Below, piece by piece: positions 14,961 through 21,562 of a stretch of 23,276 bases of DNA. Each line of letters opens with the position of its first letter. The first letter of the stretch is position 1. The stretch is taken from positions 1 to 23,276 of the forward strand of contig CAYOCE010000017.1 of the NCBI GenBank assembly GCA_964402405.1. The letters run 5' to 3'. A program made the translations under genes and the position numbers. The notes under the pieces are model-generated. The model had not been told where the DNA came from. It saw nothing but the letters and a program-made list of their open reading frames with translations, and ran no database searches. The stretch comes from CAYOCE01 sp964402405. GTDB taxonomy: Bacteria > Pseudomonadota > Alphaproteobacteria > UBA7879.

Positions 14961-17624
14961 ATGACAAATACGGCAATTAATACCCTCAAAGATACCCCCC
15001 CAACCCCTATGTTGGCCCAGTATCACAAAATTAAGGAACAGCATCCCGGATGTTTGTTGTTCTTTCGGCTGGGGGATTTTTATGAATTGTTTTATGAGGA
15101 TGCGGTGCAAGCATCCGGCGTTCTTGAAATTGCGTTGACCCGCCGGGGGAAAACAGATGGTCAGGATATCCCCATGTGTGGTGTGCCCCATCATGCTAGT
15201 GAATCCTATGTTGCGCGCCTCATTAAGGCTGGGTACAAAGTCGCAATTTGTGAACAACTAGAGGATCCGGAAACAGCCAAAAAACGAGATGGGTACAAGG
15301 CCGTTGTCCGGCGGGATGTGATCCGTATCATCACGCCAGGGACGTTGACGGAAGATACGTTACTTTCCAGCCGTCAGCATAATTTCCTTGTGGCGTTTGT
15401 GATGCAGAAAGATCAACTAGGACTCGGGGCTATTGATATTTCTACAGGGGAATTTTTCCTGGAATCCCCAGATCAAAAATCCTTGAAAAGTGCAATTACG
15501 AAGCTGGCCCCTTCAGAAATCCTTGTTCCCCAAAACCTGTATACTGACCCCAAAATTCTAAAGTTGTTGGAGGATTGGAAAGGAATCCTTACTCCTCAAC
15601 CCAATAGCCGGTTTGATGCAGAAAATAGCAAAAGACGTCTCGAGGAAACGTTTCAAGTAAAAACTCTGGAGGGGCTTGGAAGTTTTAGTGCTGCTGAAAT
15701 TATGGCTGGTGGCGCCTTATTGGAGTATGTGCACCTTACCCAAAAGGGTCGCATGCCACGAGTACTCCCCCCCGTCAAACGCCATGAATCTAACGTTCTG
15801 TATATTGATGCCGCGACCCAGCGTAACCTGGAATTGATTTATACTTTGGGAGGACAAAAAAAGGGAAGTCTGCTGGATACCATTGATCATACAGTAACAG
15901 CCGGTGGGGCGCGGTTACTGTATCGGAATTTGTTGGAACCTTTGCAAGATATATCCATGATTCAGGATCGCTTGGATCAGGTAGAGTGGTTTCAAATCAA
16001 TACTGACGCGCGGCAGATCCTACGTGATCATTTAAAATCCATGCCAGATCTGGAACGCCTCCTGGGGCGGATCACCGTGGGCAGGTCTGGCCCCCGAGAT
16101 CTGGGGGCTGTTCGGGCTTTTTTGGAAGGGGCGAAGCAAATCAAGGAATTGTTTATTTTTCTTGATCATCTACCCCTAGGCCTACAGAAACATATTGATC
16201 ATTTGAATTTTCCCCAAGATCTGCTGGATATTCTAAATCAAGGCCTTCAGGAGACATTGCCTGTAAATGCCCGGGATGGGGGATTTATTGCTGCTGGATA
16301 TTCTAGTTCCTTAGACGAATTGATTCAGTTTCGGGACCAAGGCCGAGAAATGGTTTTGAATCTGCAGGCCCAATATAGTCAGGAAACAGGGATCCCTACC
16401 CTCAAGATCAAGTATAATAATGTGATTGGGTATTACATCGATATTACGCCATCCCATAAGGGGCGTTTGCCTGAGGACAAATTCATCCATCGTCAAACGT
16501 TGATGGGGTCCATGCGCTATGTGACTGCTGAATTGCTAGAGGTGCAGGAAAAGATCTTGAATGCGGGGGATGAGGCGTTGGACCTTGAGTTAACTTTGTT
16601 CCAAGAATTTATCCAGAAAATCATTTTGAATGTGGATCAATTGGGCAGGCTGGCCCGACAAGTAGCTCATTTGGATTTTGTCTCCAGTTTGGGGGAGCTT
16701 GCGCGCCGGAGAAATTACACCAGACCCCAAGTGAATGATAGTCAAGTGCTGAATATTGTGGGGGGACGGCATCCCGTTGTGGAGCAAGCTCTTTCTAGAG
16801 ATCAAATTACGTTTGCTCCCAATGATTGTGCCTTGAATGACCATCAGCAATTGTTGTTGATTACAGGCCCCAACATGGCGGGGAAAAGTACTTATCTCCG
16901 GCAAAATGCCTTGATCATTATTCTGGCCCAAATGGGATCTTTTGTTCCAGCAGCATCTGCTGAAATTGGCTTGGTTGACCGTATTTTTAGCCGGGTAGGG
17001 GCCTCAGATGATTTAGCCAAGGGTCATTCGACCTTCATGGTGGAAATGGTGGAAACGGCCGTCATCTTGAACCAAGCCACCAAAAAATCCTTTGTGATTT
17101 TGGACGAAATCGGTCGAGGGACCTCCACCTTTGATGGTCTATCTTTGGCATGGTCAGTTGTGGAACATCTGCATAATATCATTGGTTGTCGTAGCTTATT
17201 TGCCACCCATTATCATGAATTGACTGTTCTGAAAGGGACCTTGGCGAAACTTGCTTGCTACACCATTAAAATTCAAGAGTGGAATGGGGATGTGGTCTTT
17301 CTTCATCAGGTCATCCCCGGCACGGCTGATAAATCCTATGGGATTCATGTGGCCAAGCTAGCAGGCCTCCCCCAGTCCGTTTTAAAAAGAGCGGAATCTA
17401 TTTTGAAAGAATTAGAGTCCCAGAAATCCACCCCTCTGGTGAAACAAGTAGAATTGCCATTGATGGCTCAACCTAAAGCTGCCGCTGTTATCAATCTAAA
17501 TCATCAAAAAGTGGTTGATACATTGAAAGAATTAAATCCGGACCAATTAACCCCTAAAGAAGCCCTGGATTTTCTTTATAATATCAAAGGAAAAATAACA
17601 GAAGATGATGTCCATAAAATCTAA
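14961..17624 (+). CDS. mutS: DNA mismatch repair protein MutS
   Basis: An 887-residue mismatch-recognition ATPase. I choose the ATG at 14961, since the upstream extension of the frame begins at a TTG in AT-rich spacer and has no family similarity. The mismatch-binding Phe-X-Glu motif is in RLGDFYELFYEDA near residue 40. The C-terminal ATPase has Walker A GPNMAGKSTYLRQ, the FSRVGASDDLAKGHSTFMVEM signature, Walker B ILDEIGRGTSTFDG and ATHYHEL. The C-terminal helix-turn-helix region includes HVAKLAGLPQSVLKRA, and the end carries PDQLTPKEALDFLYNI. Length is normal. The last 20 bp overlap the start of the EamA transporter gene. Confidence 0.97.
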   Translation: MTNTAINTLKDTPPTPMLAQYHKIKEQHPGCLLFFRLGDFYELFYEDAVQASGVLEIALTRRGKTDGQDIPMCGVPHHASESYVARLIKAGYKVAICEQLEDPETAKKRDGYKAVVRRDVIRIITPGTLTEDTLLSSRQHNFLVAFVMQKDQLGLGAIDISTGEFFLESPDQKSLKSAITKLAPSEILVPQNLYTDPKILKLLEDWKGILTPQPNSRFDAENSKRRLEETFQVKTLEGLGSFSAAEIMAGGALLEYVHLTQKGRMPRVLPPVKRHESNVLYIDAATQRNLELIYTLGGQKKGSLLDTIDHTVTAGGARLLYRNLLEPLQDISMIQDRLDQVEWFQINTDARQILRDHLKSMPDLERLLGRITVGRSGPRDLGAVRAFLEGAKQIKELFIFLDHLPLGLQKHIDHLNFPQDLLDILNQGLQETLPVNARDGGFIAAGYSSSLDELIQFRDQGREMVLNLQAQYSQETGIPTLKIKYNNVIGYYIDITPSHKGRLPEDKFIHRQTLMGSMRYVTAELLEVQEKILNAGDEALDLELTLFQEFIQKIILNVDQLGRLARQVAHLDFVSSLGELARRRNYTRPQVNDSQVLNIVGGRHPVVEQALSRDQITFAPNDCALNDHQQLLLITGPNMAGKSTYLRQNALIIILAQMGSFVPAASAEIGLVDRIFSRVGASDDLAKGHSTFMVEMVETAVILNQATKKSFVILDEIGRGTSTFDGLSLAWSVVEHLHNIIGCRSLFATHYHELTVLKGTLAKLACYTIKIQEWNGDVVFLHQVIPGTADKSYGIHVAKLAGLPQSVLKRAESILKELESQKSTPLVKQVELPLMAQPKAAAVINLNHQKVVDTLKELNPDQLTPKEALDFLYNIKGKITEDDVHKI

Positions 17625-18540
17625 TTTTTTTCATACCAAAAAATTTCAAGCTATTTTATGGATTTTATTGTGCAAATTTACGGTTTCTTTGATCTTGGCT
17701 CTCGTTAAGGAAGTCCCCTTTCCCCCCACTCAAATTAGTTTTATGAGAGGTCTTATGGCCTTAATTATATCTTTTGGAATTTTATGGATGAAAGGACAAG
17801 GATCCACCGTTTTTACCTACTTTCGAAGAGATCCTGTCCTGCAATCCCTGCGTGTTATTTTGGGATCCTTGGGGATGCTTGCGGCTTTTTATGCCTTGCA
17901 ACATTTATCTTTGGCCAAGGTAACTACGCTGTTGTTTTCAGAAACTTTTTTGATTGGGATTCTGGCCTTCTTTTTCTTAAAAGAACGGGTTTCTAAGCCT
18001 AGGTGGATTGCTATTTTTATGGGGTATCTGGGCATTTGGATTGCCATTGATCCTGTGTATGAAACATTCGAATGGGCCGAAGCAGCTGCTTTATTATCCG
18101 GTGCTTTACTGGCAGGGGTAAGTATCACGGCAAAAAAACTGGTGGATAAAACACCGCCTCTCGTATTAATTTTTTATTCAGCCTTGGCGCCTACTCTAAT
18201 TTTAGGGAGTTATTGGCTCTTTTTACCCGGCTTGCATGAACATTTTCCTGAATTCAGTCTTTGGAAACCAGTGGATACATCACAGCTAGGAATATTTTTG
18301 GCAATTTCTTTGGGGGCAATGATCAACCAGTTTTCATATTTAAAAGCATATCAGCATGAAGATATAAGCTTTTTAGCCCCATTTGATTATACAAAATTTA
18401 TTTTTTCAGCGGGGTTAGGAATTTATTGTTTCGGAGAATGGCCAGAAATTGCCACGTGGATTGGGATTGCATTTATTGTCCTTGGATCTCTTTATATGCA
18501 TCATCAAGAAAAAAGAGAAACCTCAAGAAACCTTTTCTAA
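17605..18540 (+). CDS. EamA/DMT family transporter
   Basis: A 311-residue inner-membrane protein with about ten membrane segments arranged as two EamA repeats. The first repeat shows PPTQISFMRGLMALII and LGMLAAFYALQHLSLAKVTTLLFSETFLIGILAFFFLKER; the second ends in APFDYTKFIFSAGLGIYCFGEWPEIATWIGIAFIVLG. Substrates of this superfamily are diverse. In Rickettsia an EamA-family member imports S-adenosylmethionine, so this is one possibility, but nothing in the sequence proves it. The start (ATG at 17605 or 17608) overlaps mutS, so expression is probably coupled. Its 3' end overlaps convergent ihfB by 18 bp. Confidence 0.9.
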   Translation: MMSIKSNFFHTKKFQAILWILLCKFTVSLILALVKEVPFPPTQISFMRGLMALIISFGILWMKGQGSTVFTYFRRDPVLQSLRVILGSLGMLAAFYALQHLSLAKVTTLLFSETFLIGILAFFFLKERVSKPRWIAIFMGYLGIWIAIDPVYETFEWAEAAALLSGALLAGVSITAKKLVDKTPPLVLIFYSALAPTLILGSYWLFLPGLHEHFPEFSLWKPVDTSQLGIFLAISLGAMINQFSYLKAYQHEDISFLAPFDYTKFIFSAGLGIYCFGEWPEIATWIGIAFIVLGSLYMHHQEKRETSRNLF

Positions 18541-18825
18541 AAAGTGTTCTTGGTTCACATAATCCTGCAACACTTTTCCTGGTCTGAAAAAAGGAATGTA
18601 TCGGTTGTCGACTCGAATAATTTTTCCAGATCTTGGATCACATCCGACACGTGCTTTACGACATTTTACAAAAAATGTACCAAACCCCCTAAGTTCAACG
18701 CGGGTATTCTTTTCTAAGGAGGCGATAATTTCCTCAAAAATAACATCAACAATCTTATCCAATTCTCCACGTGATTGTCTTTTTGTTCTTTTTAGTAATC
18801 GATTTACAAGTTCAGATTTGGTCAT
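18523..18825 (-). CDS. ihfB: Integration host factor subunit beta
   Basis: A 100-residue HU/IHF-fold protein. The N-terminus MTKSELVNRL, the ELRGFGTFFVK turn, CDPRSGKII on the DNA-inserting arm (conserved proline) and NRYIPFFRPGKVLQD all match IHF-beta better than HU. IHF bends DNA sharply at specific sites as a heterodimer with IHF-alpha, which is not in this window. The ribosome-binding site is AGAGGGA (18842-18836). The C-terminal tail (about six residues) overlaps the EamA gene. The overall length is slightly greater than the Escherichia coli protein because of this tail. Confidence 0.92.
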   Translation of the reverse strand: MTKSELVNRLLKRTKRQSRGELDKIVDVIFEEIIASLEKNTRVELRGFGTFFVKCRKARVGCDPRSGKIIRVDNRYIPFFRPGKVLQDYVNQEHFLEKVS

Positions 18826-18870
18826 CTTAAATTTTTCCCTCTGAGAATTATTTTTTTCTTAGCAAAGGTG

Positions 18871-18899
18871 ATTATGTGTATTTTAAAACCCCTCGTCAA
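18871..18899 (-). promoter_or_regulatory. Predicted promoter of ihfB
   Basis: On the minus strand TTGACG (18899-18894) and CATAAT (18876-18871) are 17 bp apart, giving a start near 18864 and a leader of about 40 nt before the ATG at 18825. Confidence 0.6.
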
Positions 18900-19257
18900 G
18901 ACTAGAGTTTTACAAAAAGTTTTATTCAGTAGATTCAAATAATTATCTAAAAGACTTTTTGCCAAGCTCCCACAATTCTCTAAGCCATAAGACATTTATG
19001 TGTTATTGACGGGGTATCAATAGAGGTGTCTTGCATTTGAGATTAAGGTGTTTTCTTTGTAGAATATTGACCAGGGGGCATGTATTTTTTATAGTAAACA
19101 TTGCTCGGAAAAAATAGGTAAAATTAACCACCTTTATAGGCAAAACCTATGTATTTTTTTTGACTCTGATTTTAATTTTAAAAAAGGCTTGAAAAATTTA
19201 TTTTTTTATTTATAAGAAGCTTAGTAAGAAGTATATTTTTATTTTTAGGAGAATAAA
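18900..19257 (+). promoter_or_regulatory. Leader and two candidate promoters of the secreted-protein gene at 19258
   Basis: This gene-free AT-rich stretch holds two plausible promoters. The distal one is TTGACC at 19067-19072 with TATAGT at 19090-19095 (17 bp). The proximal one is TTGAAA at 19189-19194 with TATAAG at 19211-19216 (16 bp). Between them is a small terminator-like hairpin, ATAGG (19136-19140) / CCTAT (19146-19150), followed by a T-run at 19154-19161. ATAGGT at 19114-19119 could instead pair with ACCTAT at 19145-19150, so alternative pairings exist. Positions 18900-19060 show nothing else I can name. Confidence 0.45.
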
Positions 19258-19797
19258 ATGAATCAGTTAAGGAGAAATTTTTCTAAGGTATTTCTTTTGT
19301 TTGCACTATCTATACTCTCTAATGTTCATGCTATGATGGAGCAGGAAGAGTCTTCTAGCTCTTCTTTAAACCCCATAACCTTTGAAAGAGTTACCTTTAT
19401 CAATACCACTGACTCTCAAGTGTCTATGCGTCTTAATTATAACTGCCGTTATCATGCTGTAGAACTTGAAGAAGCATTTGGTCCTGTTGTTTTTAAGGAA
19501 TTTGTTTGTGATAACAGTACTATGGGGGATCGGAATTCGTCGGGCCCTTTTATGGTTGATTCCAGCGTTACCGAGCAAATGTTCGAACTGAAGCCAAGTG
19601 AATCCCGAACTTTCTCAGTCGGCAATTTCAAAGGTATTAATATTGGTGACATGGAGCATCAGATGGCCGATATTTATGCTTATGTAGGCCCACTAGGTAG
19701 GGAGAAGCGTGTTGACTCAGACTATCCCACCAATGGCCCAGATGTAACTTACAAGCTTACTATAGAAAATAATAGATTTAAATTACGTCGGATGTAA
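19258..19797 (+). CDS. Secreted hypothetical protein, 179 residues
   Basis: I do not recognise this protein. It has a Sec signal peptide (MNQLRRNFSKVFLLFALSILSNVHA, predicted cleavage after VHA at about residue 25), an acidic Ser-rich linker (MMEQEESSSSS), and a beta-rich mature domain with alternating hydrophobic strands (TFERVTFINTTDSQVSMRLNYNC; DVTYKLTIENNRFKLRRM). Two cysteines (in NYNCRY and FVCDN) could form a disulfide in the periplasm or outside the cell. A strong ribosome-binding site, AGGAGA, lies just upstream of the ATG. It borders the gene-poor region with the repeated RNA element. An exported beta-sandwich-like protein is a reasonable guess from strand pattern only. Confidence 0.8.
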   Translation: MNQLRRNFSKVFLLFALSILSNVHAMMEQEESSSSSLNPITFERVTFINTTDSQVSMRLNYNCRYHAVELEEAFGPVVFKEFVCDNSTMGDRNSSGPFMVDSSVTEQMFELKPSESRTFSVGNFKGINIGDMEHQMADIYAYVGPLGREKRVDSDYPTNGPDVTYKLTIENNRFKLRRM

Positions 19798-20146
19798 TTT
19801 GCTATTCCTGCAAACATCCTGATGTTAAAAAATGATATCAAAAAGTGTGCCTGCAAATTTCCCTTGCCTTCCTAGGTTGAATTTGCAGGGCCACCTTTTA
19901 TCAAAAAATTTCCCTCTTTGTTTTTTATGCATAGGCCCTGATCTCCCCCTTGACATCCAAGCAAAAACTCTGCTACAACACATTCAATGTCTTCGTAAGA
20001 AATGGATTAACTTTCAGAAAAATGCAAACGTACTTCACTTTTCAAGATCACATTAAGTCTGGCGTTGCTCCAGAGTGTACGGGACAAAAAAAATATAATA
20101 AAATACAGGGCTAGGATGTTTAATTGTTTCGTTTTGGGATAAAAAC
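19798..20146. other. Gene-free spacer with a 10-bp inverted repeat
   Basis: No convincing gene. The only clear structure is a perfect inverted repeat, CCTGCAAATT (19850-19859) and AATTTGCAGG (19880-19889), with a 20-nt loop and no T-run; a partial third copy CCTGCAAA is at 19807-19814. A TATAAT at 20094-20099 may serve the short frame at 20147. A 74-codon frame at 19832-20056 looks random. Confidence 0.5.
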
Positions 20147-20353
20147 ATGGTATTAAAAAGGCCGTTTTCCAGGGTGCCTTCCGCTTCGAATTTTTATACC
20201 AAGTGGAAGATCACGAGTTTGCTATTTCTTATATGCCTCGTGCAGGCGTTTTTATCATCGATTGGATATTCTGATCCGGTGATGCAAGATATTTATCCGT
20301 CTAAGACTTTCGAGCGTTCCTGCCGAAAAATTAAACGACTTCCAGAGTTTTAA
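20147..20353 (+). CDS. Possible small exported peptide, 68 residues
   Basis: A short frame with a basic N-terminus, one hydrophobic segment (ITSLLFLICLVQAFLSSIG, about residues 22-40) and a polar, basic C-terminus (FERSCRKIKRLPEF). This resembles a signal peptide or anchor followed by a peptide of about 26 residues. The ribosome-binding site is weak (GGGAT at 20137-20141). A TATAAT lies at 20094-20099. It could be a real small protein, a decayed gene end, or chance. Confidence 0.3.
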   Translation: MVLKRPFSRVPSASNFYTKWKITSLLFLICLVQAFLSSIGYSDPVMQDIYPSKTFERSCRKIKRLPEF

Positions 20354-20547
20354 GTATCTAATTTCAATAAAAATACTAACAAATTTTCTTCGCTCGACAT
20401 CCATGTCATTATATCTACCTGATAAATCTGTCTTTATATAAAAGATGTGATTGATGTTTGTAAAAGAATATCGCTATCTAATTTATGCATAGTTGGGTTG
20501 CAAATATAGCACTGGATTGGTGAACAGATTACTAATATTCTATGAAT

Positions 20548-20686
20548 AGATATTCGAACGCAACGTTTGAATATTGTTTCTAAGGCACTTACTTGTAAGT
20601 TTCTTAGAAAGCAGACATCCGACCTCCTCGGATGTTTATGTACCTCCCTGTTAAACTTGGCCAGGATTTATTCCTGGCTTTTTTTT
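20548..20686 (+). ncRNA. Predicted anti-Shine-Dalgarno small RNA, copy 1
   Basis: A compact structured transcript is predicted. Hairpin 1 pairs ATATTCGAACG (20550-20560) with CGTTTGAATAT (20564-20574) around CAA. Hairpin 2 pairs TTTCTAAG (20577-20584) with CTTAGAAA (20603-20610) and an inner ACTTAC/GTAAGT. Hairpin 3 pairs ACATCCGA (20615-20622) with TCGGATGT (20628-20635) and presents CCTCC in the loop, within ACCTCCT, the anti-SD sequence of 16S rRNA. A second ACCTCC (20642-20647) lies in an unpaired linker. A canonical terminator ends the RNA. The exact 5' end is uncertain; candidate -10 boxes are TATTCT (20536-20541) and TATGAA (20541-20546). The concept resembles CcsR/cuckoo-type alphaproteobacterial RNAs, but homology is not shown. 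Confidence 0.7.
20660..20686 (+). terminator. Rho-independent terminator of sRNA copy 1
   Basis: A perfect 7-bp stem, GCCAGGA (20660-20666) and TCCTGGC (20672-20678), with loop TTTAT, followed by eight T (20679-20686). This is the best intrinsic terminator in the region although no protein gene precedes it, which supports an RNA gene. Confidence 0.9.
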
Positions 20687-20701
20687 GTTTGGATTCCCTT
20701 A

Positions 20702-20804
20702 ATATTCTTGTTGTATTTACCCCTATGTAGGTACATTTCTTCTCCTTGTTTCTATCTGCAAACATAGAAATCAATTAGAAATAAACGCTTTGGAAATCAT
20801 AGTC
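20702..20804. other. Spacer between the two sRNA copies
   Basis: AT-rich, no gene. It contains a 7-bp dyad TTTCTAT (20749-20755) / ATAGAAA (20764-20770) without a T-run. No further repeat copy is visible. Confidence 0.5.
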
Positions 20805-20876
20805 ATCTAATTTATGCATAGCTGAATTGCAAATATAGCACTGGATCGCTGAGCAGATTACTAATATTCTATAAAT

Positions 20877-21013
20877 AGATATTCGAACGCAACGTTTGAA
20901 TATTGTTTCTAAGGCACTTACTTGTAAGTTTCTTAGAAAGCAGACATCCGACCTCCTCGGATGTTTATGTACCTCCCTGTTAAACTTGGCCAGGATTTAT
21001 TCCTGGCTTTTTT
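20877..21013 (+). ncRNA. Predicted anti-Shine-Dalgarno small RNA, copy 2
   Basis: Same three hairpins as copy 1, displaced by 329 bp: hairpin 1 at 20879-20903, hairpin 2 at 20906-20939, hairpin 3 at 20944-20964 with the CCTCC loop, the linker ACCTCC at 20971-20976, then a terminator. Its -10-like sequence TATAAA (20870-20875) is closer to consensus than that of copy 1, so the copies may differ in strength or control. Each copy has its own terminator, which suggests separate transcription units, although read-through could join them. Confidence 0.7.
20989..21013 (+). terminator. Rho-independent terminator of sRNA copy 2
   Basis: Stem GCCAGGA (20989-20995) / TCCTGGC (21001-21007) with loop TTTAT and six T (21008-21013). 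Identical to the copy 1 terminator except for the shorter T-tract. Confidence 0.88.
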
Positions 21014-21198
21014 ATTTGGATTCCCTTATCTCCCGACATTTAAAAAGAAAGCAACAAATCTTACGGGGGAAAAATAAAGAGGAGGACGCAAGTCTTTCAA
21101 TTGGGGAAAATTTAAGCTATTTATGGCTAAATATCCCCCTCCGAAAGCCAGACTTTGCCACACATTACTTTCACAAGCCAGGTGAATGAGTCAATCCT

Positions 21199-21272
21199 GA
21201 GCCCGTTGCCTTAATAGGGCACGGCGGGTTCTAAATGGGGGGAGCTGTGGTAACACACTCCTCTACCAATTC
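21199..21272 (+). mobile_element. Probable group II intron remnant (domain V-VI-like)
   Basis: GAGCCCGTT (21199-21207) pairs over 9 bp with GGCGGGTTC (21223-21231), allowing G-T pairs, with a 2-nt AC bulge (21221-21222) and an upper helix GCC...GGC (21208-21220). This matches the geometry of group II intron domain V, including the AGC triad and the GTTC partner. A second stem follows, GGGGGGAG with CTCCTCT, capped by TGTG-GTAA-CACA (GNRA loop), with a bulged A at 21265 followed by CC, like domain VI with its branch-point adenosine. The upper helix of domain V is one base short and lacks a GNRA loop, and no reverse transcriptase or domain I is present, so it is probably a decayed 3' end. Confidence 0.45.
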
Positions 21273-21367
21273 AGGGGTTTTGAAAACCCCTAAATGTTGT
21301 ATAACGCATATATGCGATGTTGGGAGACACCCTTCGCGCCCCTCCCAAAAATCCTTATTATTTAAAG

Positions 21368-21396
21368 ACTTTAGTTTAAAGAACGTTTGATATAAT
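21368..21396 (+). promoter_or_regulatory. Candidate promoter of znuBA
   Basis: A perfect TATAAT at 21391-21396 has ACTTTA at 21368-21373 17 bp upstream. The -35 is weak and partly embedded in the palindrome TAAAGACTTTA, which might bind a regulator. A convincing Zur or Mur box was not seen. Confidence 0.4.
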
Positions 21397-21562
21397 ACCA
21401 CTCCTTCGTTTATGCTGTTTATGTACTTTCCACTTGTTTATCTACATTCCATCTGCACCGTTCTCTAAAAGGCTCTTTTTCTTTTTTGTCGGGTGGTAAG
21501 GATTTCCAATTGTTTTTATCGTAGACCCAAGGTATGGTACTCCAGATAATAGAGATCCCGAA

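Larger units (their letters stand above)
20476..20701 (+). repeat. Direct repeat copy 1 (contains sRNA copy 1)
   Basis: First copy of a unit repeated 329 bp downstream. From 20545 to 20684 it is identical to copy 2; from 20476 to 20544 there are 7 substitutions. After the terminator T-run the two share TTTGGATTCCCTTA and then diverge. Upstream of 20476 similarity ends. No target duplications or transposase were seen. Confidence 0.95.
20805..21028 (+). repeat. Direct repeat copy 2 (contains sRNA copy 2)
   Basis: Second copy of the unit at 20476-20701, in the same orientation. The 69-nt upstream part differs at 7 positions, including GG to AA at the start of the TTGCAA region and G to A in the -10-like TATGAA/TATAAA. 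The RNA-coding part is identical over 140 nt. Differences resume in the terminator T-tract (six T against eight). Confidence 0.95.
21029..21562. other. Gene-free region upstream of znuB
   Basis: No supported protein gene. Besides the intron-like structure it contains an 8-bp dyad AGGGGTTT/AAACCCCT (about 21273-21291), a 12-bp palindrome CGCATATATGCG (21305-21316), and an inverted repeat TTGGGAG (21320-21326) / CTCCCAA (21342-21348). The last 160 bp would be the znuB leader if the promoter at 21368-21396 is used; I see no known riboswitch in it. Confidence 0.5.

Noticed and set aside
19832..20056. 74-residue frame
   Set aside because: No ribosome-binding site, cysteine/proline-scattered composition without a fold pattern, and it covers an inverted repeat; probably chance.
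20567..20767. Reading frame in sRNA copy 1 whose first 39 residues are shared with a frame in copy 2
   Set aside because: The shared peptide simply reflects the DNA repeat. It starts at a TTG inside hairpin 1, has no ribosome-binding site, runs through a strong terminator, and the frames end differently after the repeat.
20476..21028. CRISPR array or insertion sequence
   Set aside because: There are only two long repeat units with one 103-bp spacer, no transposase and no terminal inverted repeats.
20896..21189. 97-residue frame in copy 2
   Set aside because: Same reason as the copy 1 frame; it crosses the intrinsic terminator and shows no family similarity.
21199..21348. tmRNA, 6S RNA, SRP RNA or RNase P RNA
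   Set aside because: I found no tag-peptide frame or TTCGA/CCA end for tmRNA, no long imperfect duplex with central bubble for 6S, and none of the conserved RNase P or SRP signature sequences.
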